Source: Desulfocapsa sp050291935
GTDB lineage: Bacteria; Desulfobacterota; Desulfobulbia; Desulfobulbales; Desulfocapsaceae
Assembly: GCA_050291935.1 (NCBI GenBank)
Contig: JBNKKR010000002.1
Span: forward strand, 95,618-159,617
Direction of reading: 5' to 3'
Length of the DNA: 64,000 nucleotides
A program made the translations under genes and the position numbers. The notes under the pieces are model-generated. The model saw only the letters and a program-made list of their open reading frames with translations. It made no database searches and had not been told where the DNA came from. Shown in pieces: positions 6,875 to 16,280 of this stretch (position 1 is the first letter of the stretch; each line of letters starts with the position of its first letter).

Positions 6875-8512
6875 CTATCCTGCAAAATTCTGCACATTTG
6901 GATACCTACGTCCATATCCAAATGCCTTACTTGTCACCTTTAGGCCCATGGGGGCCTGTTTGCGCTTGTATTCGTTTAAACGCACGCGACGAAGAATGTC
7001 ATTTACAAGTTCCCTTGCAAAACCGTGTTCCACGATCTCTTCCACTCCCATATGTTCTTCTAAATGGAGTTCTAAAATTTGATCAAGAATTGGATAATCC
7101 GGTAAATCATCCTGGTCGCATTGATCAGGTTTTAATTCTGCTGTGGGTGGCTTTGTAAGAGTTCTTACAGGAATGATCTCTTTGTTACGGTTCACATAAC
7201 GTGAAAGCTCATATACCAGTTGTTTGGGCACATCTGCAAGGACAGCCAGTCCACCATTCATATCGCCATACAGGGTACAATATCCAACGGCCATCTCACT
7301 TTTATTTCCCGTCGACAATAAAAGATGCCCAAATTTATTGGACAGCGCCATTAACAAATTCCCACGAATACGGGCCTGGAGATTTTGTTCGGTAAGATCT
7401 TCAGCAAGCCCTGCAAACAAGGGATGAAGCGTCTTTTGAAAGGTCTGAAAAAGCTCACTTATGGGCAATACCTCAAAAGGCATCCCAATATTTGTTGCAA
7501 GAGCAAGTGCATCCTCCATGGAATCATCAGAACTGTAGGGGGAAGGAAGAGCTACCCCCAAAACATTTTCTGCCCCAAGGGCTTTTGCAGCAAGGGACGC
7601 CGTCAAAGCTGAATCAATCCCCCCCGACAGTCCAAGTACAACAGAGCGAAAACCGCATTTATGCACGTAGTCATAAATGCCCATAACCAGCGCGTCATGT
7701 ACTGCAGCAACACTAGTATCTGCACTTGGCTCAGCCACCCGTCCCTGCCAACTCTCACTCTCCACCAGCAAGATATCTTCAACAAAGCTTTCCGCCTTTG
7801 CCCGCACCTCACCACTGGCATCCATTGCCAGACTACCACCATCAAAGAGCAGGGAGTCCTGGCCGCCCACCTGATTAACATACAAAAGAGGAACGTTATA
7901 TGTTCTACATATTGAGCTAAACAATCGGAGCCTAACATTTTCCTTGTCCCGTTGGAAAGGAGAAGCCGAAATATTAATCAAACAATCGATCTGTTCTTCG
8001 CCATGAAAGAGTTCTGCCACCGGATCTCTTTGATATTCCCGTATCTCCGAATGCCAGATATCTTCGCAAACGGTGATCCCAAAATGAATACCCTGCACCC
8101 AAAAACCCGATGTTTGCTCTCCCGGCTCAAACCAGCGTTTTTCATCAAACACGTCATAGGTGGGTAACAGCTGTTTTTGAACTTTTTGGACCACCTTTCC
8201 ATTTTGCAGAACAAAAGCGGAATTGTACAATTTTTTCCCGTCGTTATCCGACGTTCGCAACTCAAGACAACCCAGAATAACCGTCATTTCAGGCAACTGC
8301 GTAAGTAAACGATCAAGGGCATCATCATGTGCTGTAAGAAAGGATTTATGATCCAATAGGTCTTGCGGAGGATACCCACAAATGGCGAGTTCTGGTAAAA
8401 TAGCAAGGGTTGCGCCAGCACTTTCCGCCCTTTTACAGGCCGAAAGAATTTTCTTGCTGTTCGTTGCAAAATCCCCGATCACAGGATTATGCTGTATTAG
8501 AGCTATTTTCAT
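6875..8512 (-). CDS. nadE: Glutamine-dependent NAD+ synthetase
   Basis: 545 residues from the ATG at 8512. An N-terminal nitrilase-type glutaminase (about 1-250) has the Glu of LPELAICGYPP, a Lys before LLPTYDVF, and the Cys of GITVCEDIW. The C-terminal synthetase domain has the PP-loop LGLSGGIDSAL and the STGNKSE block. It converts deamido-NAD to NAD+ with ATP and glutamine in the cytoplasm. The frame is open for 56 further codons upstream, but that extension is hydrophobic, cysteine-rich and unlike the family, whereas MKIALIQHNPVIGD is the usual N-terminus. It is first in a minus-strand unit with the multihaem cytochrome and the CRP-fold regulator. Confidence 0.93.
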   Translation of the reverse strand: MKIALIQHNPVIGDFATNSKKILSACKRAESAGATLAILPELAICGYPPQDLLDHKSFLTAHDDALDRLLTQLPEMTVILGCLELRTSDNDGKKLYNSAFVLQNGKVVQKVQKQLLPTYDVFDEKRWFEPGEQTSGFWVQGIHFGITVCEDIWHSEIREYQRDPVAELFHGEEQIDCLINISASPFQRDKENVRLRLFSSICRTYNVPLLYVNQVGGQDSLLFDGGSLAMDASGEVRAKAESFVEDILLVESESWQGRVAEPSADTSVAAVHDALVMGIYDYVHKCGFRSVVLGLSGGIDSALTASLAAKALGAENVLGVALPSPYSSDDSMEDALALATNIGMPFEVLPISELFQTFQKTLHPLFAGLAEDLTEQNLQARIRGNLLMALSNKFGHLLLSTGNKSEMAVGYCTLYGDMNGGLAVLADVPKQLVYELSRYVNRNKEIIPVRTLTKPPTAELKPDQCDQDDLPDYPILDQILELHLEEHMGVEEIVEHGFARELVNDILRRVRLNEYKRKQAPMGLKVTSKAFGYGRRYPNVQNFAG

Positions 8513-8806
8513 ACAATACAATGGGGATAAGTAAACGTGAATAATTGCGGTTATTTTTACTGCAAAAAAATAAAATACAGCTATGCTTCTACCACATTCC
8601 CCCTTGTTGGCCAAGAAATTGACGCAGCAAAAAGAAGAATAAAAGACAAAGACATTTCTAAAGGAATTGAAATTACACAAAGCTTTGGCAATTTCTCAAC
8701 TTCAGATATCCTAAGCGCTCTTTCCTGTTTCATTTTTACCCATATACTGGTATATTGGCGCGCAGTTGATAATTTTTCTTGTATATCCTATCAGGTTCAA
8801 CATACC
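8513..8806. other. Divergent intergenic region nadE / GGDEF gene
   Basis: 294 bases between two divergent genes. The frames of both genes run open through parts of it, but the translations are low-complexity and unlike either family, so I treat it as noncoding. It should hold promoters for both directions; the only convincing element is the extended -10 and palindrome described separately. Confidence 0.5.
8742..8756 (+). promoter_or_regulatory. Extended -10 inside a palindrome, GGDEF gene
   Basis: TGGTATATT (8748-8756) is an extended -10 element; the -35 position is poor. It overlaps the perfect inverted repeat ATATAC-TG-GTATAT (8742-8755), which would suit a repressor acting on this promoter. 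The ATG is 50 bases further on. Confidence 0.4.
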
Positions 8807-9673
8807 ATGAGCGCAACAAATCAAGGGTTATCCCCAGTGGCAAAAAATATCAAAAACAGTTTGCAAGACAACATCCTGGCATCTCTTGGGAGCAACCCCG
8901 GTGATTCAACCACCCAATGTGCCCATTTGCAACCTTTTTTAGATCAAACCAAAATGGAAGCCTGCCAGATCATTTTAGAAAATCTGGTTCAATTGCATTT
9001 TTCCCAGGACAAAGCCTGTCAACATTGGGATGCCATTGTTCAACATGCAGACATTTTGCAAGGAAGTCTTGATCGTACCGTGGGACTGGCCACCGTTGCC
9101 TGTGATTATTTTTCGTCCATTAATCCGCGGCTTACCAATCCAAAACTTATCGAACATGCCCGTTTGGAAGAGACTTTACAATCCGCCCATCTGGATTACC
9201 TCACAAAGCTTCTGGGCAGAAGGGCCTTTCAGGAACTTTTCGAACAGGAAATTTCACGTGCCCAACGCCATAAGCATAATGTGACATTAATCTTCTTTGA
9301 TCTCGACAACTTTAAAAGCATTAATGATGAGTATGGCCATCTAACCGGTGATGAGACCTTACGGCAAGCCGGGAGGATTCTTCTGGATTCAAAGCGTAAA
9401 GAAGATCTTGGCTGTCGTTACGGTGGCGATGAATTTATTGTCCTGCTCCCCGAGACGGACAAAGCCATGGGGGCATTAGTTGCCAAGAAACTCCATAAAC
9501 AGCTCAACAATCTCTCTTTTCACTACAGAGAAAAGCATATCACTACCCAGTGCAGCGCAGGGCTGGCATCCTTCCCTGAAGATGCCCAAAACGGCGAAAC
9601 ACTCTTAGACTGCGCCGACAAAGCCCTCTATAAAGCAAAGTGCCAGGGACGCAACAGGCTTGTGCTTTTTTAA
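8807..9673 (+). CDS. Diguanylate cyclase, GGDEF domain
   Basis: 288 residues from the ATG at 8807 (MSATNQG). The C-terminal half (about 125-286) is a complete GGDEF domain: LTKLLGRRAF, FFDLDNFKSINDEYGHLTGDE, an intact GGDEF active site (YGGDEF) and a product-inhibition I-site RKED exactly five residues upstream of it. It should make cyclic di-GMP from two GTP and be feedback-inhibited. The N-terminal ~120 residues are helical, contain several cysteines and resemble no sensor domain I know; there is no membrane segment or signal peptide. The upstream 90 codons of open frame look noncoding, and the extended -10 lies inside them, so this start is preferred. Confidence 0.9.
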   Translation: MSATNQGLSPVAKNIKNSLQDNILASLGSNPGDSTTQCAHLQPFLDQTKMEACQIILENLVQLHFSQDKACQHWDAIVQHADILQGSLDRTVGLATVACDYFSSINPRLTNPKLIEHARLEETLQSAHLDYLTKLLGRRAFQELFEQEISRAQRHKHNVTLIFFDLDNFKSINDEYGHLTGDETLRQAGRILLDSKRKEDLGCRYGGDEFIVLLPETDKAMGALVAKKLHKQLNNLSFHYREKHITTQCSAGLASFPEDAQNGETLLDCADKALYKAKCQGRNRLVLF

Positions 9674-9718
9674 TATAGACCCCTGTTTTCCTGAGAAGAT
9701 AAGACAGGTTCTAAGAGC

Positions 9719-9892
9719 TTACTTTCGGGAAACCACACCACTCATTCCAACACACTCTTTACAATATTTTTGATCGGTGGAAGCACTTTTGCATTCCTGA
9801 CAATACTCTTTGCCGCACGCCTGGCAGATACAAAGGGTGGATCGTTCAACTTCTTTTTGACAAATTTGACAACTCGCTTTTTCCACTGCCAT
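9719..9892 (-). CDS. Small zinc-ribbon / B-box-like protein
   Basis: 57 residues from the ATG at 9892, which has GGGAG eight bases upstream; a longer open frame reaches 9955 without a better start. Eight cysteines sit in four CxxC pairs (CQIC, CQAC, CQEC, CKEC) with a spacing able to hold two zinc ions in a treble-clef or B-box-like fold. There is no other domain. It follows mltG on the same strand by 156 bases and may be the last gene of the lon-mltG group or independent. No function can be assigned; a protein- or nucleic-acid-binding adaptor is the usual guess for such folds. Confidence 0.65.
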   Translation of the reverse strand: MAVEKASCQICQKEVERSTLCICQACGKEYCQECKSASTDQKYCKECVGMSGVVSRK

Positions 9893-10048
9893 CCTAAGCT
9901 CCCTGGTTACAATTTGTTCTGTGTCCTGATTTCCTTTAAGAAGAAAACAGCTCAAGGGTGTCGAATAAGTGACGTACCGTTCTTCACCGGTGTTAGTATA
10001 TCATAATACCCTAAGTCATCCAAATAAACCTAGACCAACAGGCCCCCA

Positions 10049-11092
10049 TTACTTTTTTTTGCGATTTTTCCTGGGTTTTCGAAGATATTTATAGACCGCA
10101 CGGTTATGCTCCCTAAGGGTTTTAGAAAAATAATGTCTTCCACCACCTTTTGAAACAAAGTAGAGATAGTCCGTCTTTTGGGGAGTGAGAACTGCCTGTA
10201 ACGCGTCCTTTCCTGGATTACAAATCGGCCCAATGGGTAAACGTTTCAGGGTGTAGGTATTGTAGGGCGTAGCAGTATGCAAATCAGTTTTGCTCAAGGG
10301 ACCGGAAAAATTTTCTATACCATACATCACCGTTGGATCAGACTGCAGCCGCATACCTTTTTGCAATCTGTTCAAAAAAACACCCGCAATAATGGGACGT
10401 TCATCTGCCCTTCCCGCCTCACTCTCCACCATGGAAGCAAGAATGAGAACCTCAAAGGGAGTAAGTTGTATCGCCTGGTCTTTAACGAGTGCTTTCCATA
10501 CACTCCGGTGGCGACGAACCTGCATCCGGATAATGTCCGCTGTTTCTTGCCCTTTATGGGTCAGATAATAGGTATCGGGAAACAGGTAGCCTTCCAGACT
10601 ATCAATGGATTCAAAACCAAGGCTTTTTATAAAATCAGTATCATGGGCTAAACGGATATATGTCTCTTGATCACACCAACCACCCTCGGCAAAAATTGCT
10701 GCGATTTCATCTATGACCAAACCCTCAGGAATGGTTACTGGGTGCTGAATGGGCTTGGCTGCCACAAGCTCAAAAAGGAGTTCTTTGGGGTTCTGGCCAC
10801 GGTGCAGTGCAAATTCACCGGCTTTTATCTTGGAGGTGACACCTAAATATTTGGTAAGCAACAAAAAACGAATATCTTTTGCAACCAGATGCTCTGATGC
10901 AAGAATCCGGTTGATTTCCTGCACGGTGCTTCCCTTGGGAATAACCACAGCAACACTTTCACCCTTGTCACCCTCTGCCGGGGTAAACGCAAAGCGAATA
11001 AACCATAACGACCCGCTAACCGTGGCCACAAAAAACAAAAGGATCAGCCAAAGGCCGACCCTTTTAAAGGTCATCTGTAAAGAAGTACTCAC
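10049..11092 (-). CDS. mltG: Endolytic murein transglycosylase MltG
   Basis: 347 residues. One transmembrane helix at about 12-34, then a periplasmic LysM-like part (VAVVIPKGSTVQEIN) and the YceG/MltG catalytic domain with LEGYLFPDTY, the catalytic Glu223 in MVESEAG, and the GVFLNRL, LQSDPTVMYG, PYNTY and PIGPICNPG blocks. The enzyme cuts nascent glycan strands inside the chain and so sets their length. It sits 26 bases after lon on the same strand and is likely cotranscribed. The C-terminus is a very basic tail rich in Lys and Arg. Length and motifs are typical. Confidence 0.93.
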   Translation of the reverse strand: MSTSLQMTFKRVGLWLILLFFVATVSGSLWFIRFAFTPAEGDKGESVAVVIPKGSTVQEINRILASEHLVAKDIRFLLLTKYLGVTSKIKAGEFALHRGQNPKELLFELVAAKPIQHPVTIPEGLVIDEIAAIFAEGGWCDQETYIRLAHDTDFIKSLGFESIDSLEGYLFPDTYYLTHKGQETADIIRMQVRRHRSVWKALVKDQAIQLTPFEVLILASMVESEAGRADERPIIAGVFLNRLQKGMRLQSDPTVMYGIENFSGPLSKTDLHTATPYNTYTLKRLPIGPICNPGKDALQAVLTPQKTDYLYFVSKGGGRHYFSKTLREHNRAVYKYLRKPRKNRKKK

Positions 11093-11118
11093 TGTAACAG
11101 ATTCTTTTTACAAGTTTA

Positions 11119-13509
11119 TTATTTCTTGTTTTTCCTGTTATTAAAGGCAATGGCAACAACTTCATCCATATCTTTCACCGGATAAAAAGTCATTTTTTTA
11201 CGAATTTCAGCGGGGATTTCACTCAGATCCTTTTCGTTTTGGTCCGGAATAATAACCTGATTAATTTTAGCGCGAACCGCTGCCAAGGCCTTTTCTTTCA
11301 AACCACCAATGGGCAGCACCCGACCACGCAACGTTACTTCTCCGGTCATAGCCAGCCTTTTTTGTACTTTCTTCCCACTGATGGCGGAGTAGATCGCTGT
11401 TGCCATGGTGATCCCAGCCGAAGGTCCATCCTTTGGAATAGCACCGGCTGGTACATGCACGTGGATATCGTGGAGATCAAAATAATCATCTTTGATCCCA
11501 AGCTCTCCACAACGGCTCCGGCAATAGGTAAGTGCAGCCTGAACCGATTCTTTCATCACGTCGCCAAGTTGACCGGTGAGAATCAATTTGCCCTTACCGG
11601 GCATAAAATTAACCTCTATCTGCAATATCTCTCCACCCACTTCCGTCCAGGCAAGCCCGGTCACAAGTCCTGGTTGATGCAGACGTTCGAGTTCTCCTTC
11701 GGGAATGGTTTTTGGAGGGCCCAAATAGCGGTTAATGGTATTACGGGAAATTGTATATGGCCCTTTGCCCCCTTCGGCAATCTTTCTGGCCAGCTTTCGA
11801 CAAATTTTACCAATCTCCCGCTCAAGACTTCGCAGCCCAGCCTCATGGGTGTAATAACTGATTACGTATTGTAACGCATCATTGGCCAGTCGCAGGTGCC
11901 TTGACTTTATTCCATTTTCCTTTATTTGACGTGGCAATAGATATTTTTTGGCAATGACCACTTTCTCTTCCAGGGTATACCCGGAAAGCTCAATGATTTC
12001 CATCCGATCAAGGAGTGGCCCCGGAATGGTATCACTCCGATTGGCGGTGGTAATAAACATGACCTTGGAAAGGTCAAAGGGCATATTCATATAGTGATCA
12101 GAAAACTCAAAGTTCTGTTCCGGATCAAGGACCTCAAGCAGCGCCGAAGAAGGATCACCCCGATAATCGGATCCAATCTTATCCACCTCATCCATCATAA
12201 AGACGGGATTATTGGACTTCACTGTTTTCAAACCCTGCAAAATTCGTCCAGGCATGGCTCCGATATAGGTACGTCGATGTCCGCGGATTTCAGCCTCATC
12301 CCGCATACCACCCAGTGAAAGCCGATAAAACTTTCGTCCCATGGCCCTTGCTATGGATTTTCCAAGGGAAGTTTTACCAACACCCGGAGGACCGACAAAA
12401 CAGAGGATGGGCCCCTTAGTATTGTCGTTAAGTTTACGCACGGCCAAATACTCAAGAATTCGTTCCTTGATTTTATCAAGCCCGAAATGGTCCTCATCAA
12501 GGACCTCTTTCGCCTCTTTCAACTCAAGTCTATCTTTCGTCCCCTTTTTCCAGGGCATATCTAAAATCCAATCGATATAGGTACGGATGATTGTCGCTTC
12601 GGAAGAATCCGGGTGCATCATCTCCATACGCTCAATCTGTTTCTTCGCCTCCTTACGCACACTTTTAGGCATTTTGGTCTTTTTAAGCTTTTTAAAAAGA
12701 TCTTCAATCTCCTGTCCACGCTCATCGCCATCGCCCAATTCCTTTTGCAGCGCATGCAACTGCTCACGGAGATAATATTCACGTTGCGACTTTGACATCT
12801 CCTCCTTGGCATCGGACTGGATCTTTGCCTGAACAGTGGAAACTTCAAGTTCCTTGGTAAGCAAATCATTTACCAGTTGTAAACGCTTTACGGGATCAAA
12901 CTCTTCTAAGATTGCCTGTGATTCAGGAATTTTCAGGCGAAGGTTGGACCCGACAAGATCTGCCAAACGACCAGGATCCTCAATATTATTAATGATCATC
13001 ATAAGATCAGCAGAAAGGATACCGCGAAGCGACATAATTTTCTCGGTCTGTTCACGCACAGTACGCATCAGCGCTTCAGTGGCCACATCGACTTTTTCCG
13101 TCTCTATTTCCGGAAGTGGTTTCACTTTCACCTGATAATAGGGTTCCGTCTGAACAAACTTCTTCACCTGCGCCTTGGACACCGCCTGGACCAGTACCTT
13201 GAGTCTGCCATCGGGGAGTTTTAGGGTACGCATGACCATGCATACCATACCCACTTCGTAAAGCTCTTTTGGCTCGGGATCATCTGCTGTGGCATCTTTT
13301 TGGGTAAGGAGCATCAAGAGCTTATCCCCTTCAAGGGCCGCATTTACAGCCTCCACGGAACTGGGACGCCCCACAAAAAGCGGGATGATCATATAGTTGA
13401 AGATAACCACATCCCGAACCGCCATCATCGGCAACAGCTCAGGGATGACCATATCTTCATGCCCAGTAAAATCATCCATCCCCATTGCTAACGAGTCATT
13501 AAATTCCAC
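11119..13509 (-). CDS. lon: ATP-dependent protease Lon
   Basis: 796 residues. The order is N-terminal LAN domain (about 24-220), a coiled region, AAA+ module with Walker A GPPGVGKT (373-380) and Walker B around MDEVDKIG, and a protease domain with the Ser-Lys dyad S697 (PKDGPSAG) and K740 (GGLKEK). It degrades misfolded and regulatory proteins in the cytoplasm. An extra ~15 residues precede the usual LPMMAVRD start of the LAN domain. The ATG at 13509 has the weak ribosome site CCGGAGG upstream. mltG follows immediately. A sigma-70-like promoter is visible about 65-90 bases before the start. Confidence 0.96.
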   Translation of the reverse strand: MEFNDSLAMGMDDFTGHEDMVIPELLPMMAVRDVVIFNYMIIPLFVGRPSSVEAVNAALEGDKLLMLLTQKDATADDPEPKELYEVGMVCMVMRTLKLPDGRLKVLVQAVSKAQVKKFVQTEPYYQVKVKPLPEIETEKVDVATEALMRTVREQTEKIMSLRGILSADLMMIINNIEDPGRLADLVGSNLRLKIPESQAILEEFDPVKRLQLVNDLLTKELEVSTVQAKIQSDAKEEMSKSQREYYLREQLHALQKELGDGDERGQEIEDLFKKLKKTKMPKSVRKEAKKQIERMEMMHPDSSEATIIRTYIDWILDMPWKKGTKDRLELKEAKEVLDEDHFGLDKIKERILEYLAVRKLNDNTKGPILCFVGPPGVGKTSLGKSIARAMGRKFYRLSLGGMRDEAEIRGHRRTYIGAMPGRILQGLKTVKSNNPVFMMDEVDKIGSDYRGDPSSALLEVLDPEQNFEFSDHYMNMPFDLSKVMFITTANRSDTIPGPLLDRMEIIELSGYTLEEKVVIAKKYLLPRQIKENGIKSRHLRLANDALQYVISYYTHEAGLRSLEREIGKICRKLARKIAEGGKGPYTISRNTINRYLGPPKTIPEGELERLHQPGLVTGLAWTEVGGEILQIEVNFMPGKGKLILTGQLGDVMKESVQAALTYCRSRCGELGIKDDYFDLHDIHVHVPAGAIPKDGPSAGITMATAIYSAISGKKVQKRLAMTGEVTLRGRVLPIGGLKEKALAAVRAKINQVIIPDQNEKDLSEIPAEIRKKMTFYPVKDMDEVVAIAFNNRKNKK

Positions 13510-13830
13510 AACAACCTCCGGAAATCATAAAAACAAATGTGTAAATCTGAGTAGTTTTAGTAAAGTGAGCCAAAATCTAAACATTGCCCATATTGAAGTC
13601 AAGCAAGCAATTGTCCTCACTTTCGCTTCCATGGTTTTTTCTTGAAAATTTTACCATTTTCATCAATACTGCGCCGGTAATAGTAGCTTACGTCATCAAA
13701 GCGAAAAAAATAAATAAAAATTGATATTGTACACATTTCATTACCTATTTCTCCCATTAACCAACACCATTCACTAACTCGAAGTTAGTAAGTACCACGT
13801 TATCACCAATCTTTTCAGGCAGGAGTAGAC
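13510..13830. other. Divergent intergenic region lon / beta-helix gene
   Basis: 321 bases between divergent genes. It contains the lon promoter candidate and, near 13818, the GGAG ribosome site for the right-hand gene. The middle is AT-rich. I see no small gene, RNA gene or obvious repeat. Confidence 0.5.
13574..13602 (-). promoter_or_regulatory. Sigma-70-like promoter for lon
   Basis: On the minus strand TTGACT (13602-13597) and TAGATT (13579-13574) are separated by exactly 17 bases, 65 bases before the lon start. No CIRCE element or sigma-32-type sequence was recognised. Confidence 0.5.
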
Positions 13831-14649
13831 ATGTTAACGAGTAAATCTTTTTTTGAGCTGACCGATTTTTCACATCCCCTGCTCTTTGCAGAGGAAAAAC
13901 CTGTTTGGGAAGCACTAAACATGCTCAAACCCTATATGGATAGTCATCATTACCCTATTCATTTTGCTACGTCTTTTCAAAATGGTACACCACTCCCCCA
14001 CACCCTTATTGTACATGAAGGAAAAATCATTTCCAATACGGGTTACACAATTACATACGGCGATACCACCAAAGGACAACTCAAGGTGCATCGCATGGAA
14101 GATGGAAAAGAAATGGTTGGGGCCGCAGTGCTAATGGCAGGTGCCATTCTTATCGGGGAGCAAATCGATATCGGCCCCGGTGTCCTGGTGGAAGGCGGCG
14201 CCACCATCAAATCCCCCGCAATTATTGGTGCATTTACTGAAATCCGCCAGGGAGCCTATGTTCGTGGCTACTGTCTCACTGGTAAAAGCTGTGTTATCGG
14301 CCACAGCACCGAGGTAAAACATTCTATTTTTCTAAACGATGCCAAGGCTGGACATTTCGCCTATCTTGGGGATTCCATTTTAGGGCAAGACGCCAACCTC
14401 GGTGCTGGAACCAAATTTGCCAATTTGAAATTCCTAGGTGACAGTGTCTCCATTCGCACGGGCGATGGCATGATCGATACCGGGAGACGAAAATTTGGCG
14501 CAATTTTAGGTGATAAGGCGCAGACGGGATGTAATTCTGTAACAAATCCCGGTACCGTTATAGGAAAAGGTGGAATTTTGATGCCAAACAACACCGCGCC
14601 TTCCGGATACCACAAACCTGGTAAAATCATCCGCTCATCCTCCAGATAG
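13831..14649 (+). CDS. Left-handed beta-helix (hexapeptide) transferase-like protein
   Basis: 272 residues. The C-terminal two thirds (about 95-260) are hexapeptide repeats of the left-handed parallel beta-helix type (IGPGVLVEGGATIK, IGAFTEIRQGAYV, VIGHSTEVKHSIF, LGAGTKFANL, TNPGTVIGKGG). This resembles the C-terminal half of GlmU and related UDP-GlcNAc pyrophosphorylase-like proteins. The N-terminal ~75 residues are not a full nucleotidyltransferase, so the protein is either an acyltransferase or a GlmU-like half protein. RBS GGAG lies eight bases before the ATG. It precedes fumarase by 41 bases on the same strand and the pair may be cotranscribed, although no metabolic link is obvious. Confidence 0.75.
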   Translation: MLTSKSFFELTDFSHPLLFAEEKPVWEALNMLKPYMDSHHYPIHFATSFQNGTPLPHTLIVHEGKIISNTGYTITYGDTTKGQLKVHRMEDGKEMVGAAVLMAGAILIGEQIDIGPGVLVEGGATIKSPAIIGAFTEIRQGAYVRGYCLTGKSCVIGHSTEVKHSIFLNDAKAGHFAYLGDSILGQDANLGAGTKFANLKFLGDSVSIRTGDGMIDTGRRKFGAILGDKAQTGCNSVTNPGTVIGKGGILMPNNTAPSGYHKPGKIIRSSSR

Positions 14650-14690
14650 TCAAGAGCGAAAAAACTACAAAGCATATATGAGGAAACCCG

Positions 14691-16211
14691 ATGAACATAA
14701 TCGACGCCAAAGACTTTATTCAATCCATTGCGGATAGCCTGCAATATATCTCTTACACCCACCCTCAGGACTTTATCCAGGCCATGACCAAGGCTTACGA
14801 AAATGAAAAAAGTCCGGCCGCAAAAGATGCCATGGCCCAGATTTTGATCAATTCAAGGATGGCTGCCATGGGGCAACGTCCAATCTGTCAGGATACTGGC
14901 ATTGTCACTGTCTTTTTGAAAATTGGCATGGATTGTCGCCTGGACACCAGTAGTTCCATCCAAGAACTTGTCGATGAAGGTGTCCATCTTGCGTACACGA
15001 ACAAAGAAAATCCATTACGGGCCTCTGTTGTTGCAGATCCCGCAGGAAAACGGCAAAACACCAGGGACAACACGCCAGCCGTCGTGTACACCGAACTGAC
15101 AGAAGGATCAACAATACATGTTCAAATAGCTGCAAAAGGTGGCGGCTCTGAAAATAAAAGTCGCTTTGTAACCCTTAATCCCAATGATTCCATCGTTGAC
15201 TGGGTGGTTAAAACAGTTCCCACCATGGGTGCCGGTTGGTGTCCTCCAGGGATCTTGGGGATCGGTATTGGTGGAACCGTTGACAAGGCCATGGTCCTTG
15301 CAAAAGAATCCCTTATGGAACCCATCAACATCCATGAGCTTCAGCAAAGGGGGCCCCAAAACAGTATTGAACAATTACGTCTGGACATCTACGAAGGTGT
15401 CAATGCTTTAGGAATCGGTGCCCAGGGATTAGGTGGCTTAACCACCGCCCTTGATGTAAAAATCCTTGATTGTCCCACCCATGCCGCCTCATTACCCGTT
15501 GCCATGATCCCTAACTGCGCGGCAACTCGTCATATCCATTTCAGCCTTGACGGTAGTGGCCCGGCCCATTTTACTCCACCACGCCTTGAAGACTGGCCGC
15601 AAATTGAATGGGAAGTGGGTAGCGGAGTCAAACGTGTGCACCTTGATACCATTACGAAAACAGAAATGGCCTCCTGGAAACCCGGTGAGACCCTGCTTCT
15701 AAACGGAACAATTCTTACCGGTCGTGACGCCGCCCACCGCAGAATCCAGACGCTTCTTGACAAGGGAGACCCCTTACCCGATGGAGTAGACTTTAGCGGG
15801 AAGTTTATTTATTACGTGGGTCCTGTGGACCCCATTGAAGGCGAAGCAGTTGGACCGGCGGGCCCCACCACTGCCACCAGAATGGATAAATACAGTGATA
15901 TGATGCTGGAAAAAACCGGTCTTATCGGCATGATCGGCAAATCAGAGCGGGGAGATAACACCATTGAATCAATCAAAAAACATGGCGCCGTTTATTTAAT
16001 GGCCGTGGGTGGTGCGGCATATCTTGTTTCAAAAGCGATTAAACAGGCCCGGGTTGTCGCTTTTGCCGACCTTGGAATGGAGGCGATATACGAATTTGAG
16101 GTGGAAGATATGCCGGTGACAGTCGCAGTTGACACCCAGGGAGAGGCGGTGCACAAAACGGGTCCAGCAAAATGGAGTGGCTATATACGTGACCTTCGCG
16201 ATCGAAGTTGA
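14691..16211 (+). CDS. fumA: Class I fumarate hydratase, fused alpha-beta form
   Basis: 506 residues, the single-chain class I (4Fe-4S) fumarase interconverting fumarate and malate. Cluster-ligand candidates are C66 in RPICQDTG and the cysteines of DCPTHAAS and NCAATRH. The N-terminal alpha part runs to about 285, and the beta part follows with LLNGTILTGRDAAHRR, GPTTATRMDKY and VGGAAYL. Class I enzymes are oxygen-sensitive and common in anaerobes. RBS GAGGAAAC precedes the ATG. The gene symbol is by homology class; other class I members are named fumB or just fumarase. A cluster of GTTGACA repeats begins within its last codons and continues downstream. Confidence 0.93.
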   Translation: MNIIDAKDFIQSIADSLQYISYTHPQDFIQAMTKAYENEKSPAAKDAMAQILINSRMAAMGQRPICQDTGIVTVFLKIGMDCRLDTSSSIQELVDEGVHLAYTNKENPLRASVVADPAGKRQNTRDNTPAVVYTELTEGSTIHVQIAAKGGGSENKSRFVTLNPNDSIVDWVVKTVPTMGAGWCPPGILGIGIGGTVDKAMVLAKESLMEPINIHELQQRGPQNSIEQLRLDIYEGVNALGIGAQGLGGLTTALDVKILDCPTHAASLPVAMIPNCAATRHIHFSLDGSGPAHFTPPRLEDWPQIEWEVGSGVKRVHLDTITKTEMASWKPGETLLLNGTILTGRDAAHRRIQTLLDKGDPLPDGVDFSGKFIYYVGPVDPIEGEAVGPAGPTTATRMDKYSDMMLEKTGLIGMIGKSERGDNTIESIKKHGAVYLMAVGGAAYLVSKAIKQARVVAFADLGMEAIYEFEVEDMPVTVAVDTQGEAVHKTGPAKWSGYIRDLRDRS

Positions 16212-16280
16212 CAGTTGACACTCTCTTTATTCATTGTTGACACTTCCTTAAAAAAAAGTTCTGTCAAAAGTGTCAACAAT
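16207..16280. repeat. GTTGACA repeat cluster with a perfect 13-bp inverted repeat
   Basis: GTTGACA occurs at 16207-16213, 16214-16220 and 16236-16242. The arm ATTGTTGACACTT (16233-16245) is repeated inverted as AAGTGTCAACAAT (16268-16280), separated by 22 bases. It may be a regulator-binding array for the T6SS locus or an mRNA hairpin ending the fumarase transcript. No T-tract follows, so a classic intrinsic terminator is unlikely. Confidence 0.6.

Noticed and set aside
8513..8680. 56-codon N-terminal extension of NadE
   Set aside because: The extra part is hydrophobic and Cys/Phe-rich with no similarity to the family, while the ATG at 8512 gives the standard MKIALIQHNP start.
8537..8806. 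90-codon N-terminal extension of the GGDEF protein
   Set aside because: It overlaps the likely promoter and palindrome and has no domain character; the ATG at 8807 is preferred.
9682..9713. Inverted CCTGT/ACAGG after the GGDEF gene as a terminator
   Set aside because: Short stem with a long loop and no T-tract; not strong enough to list.
11239..11874. 211-codon plus-strand frame opposite lon
   Set aside because: Shadow of the lon coding strand with no family likeness or ribosome site.
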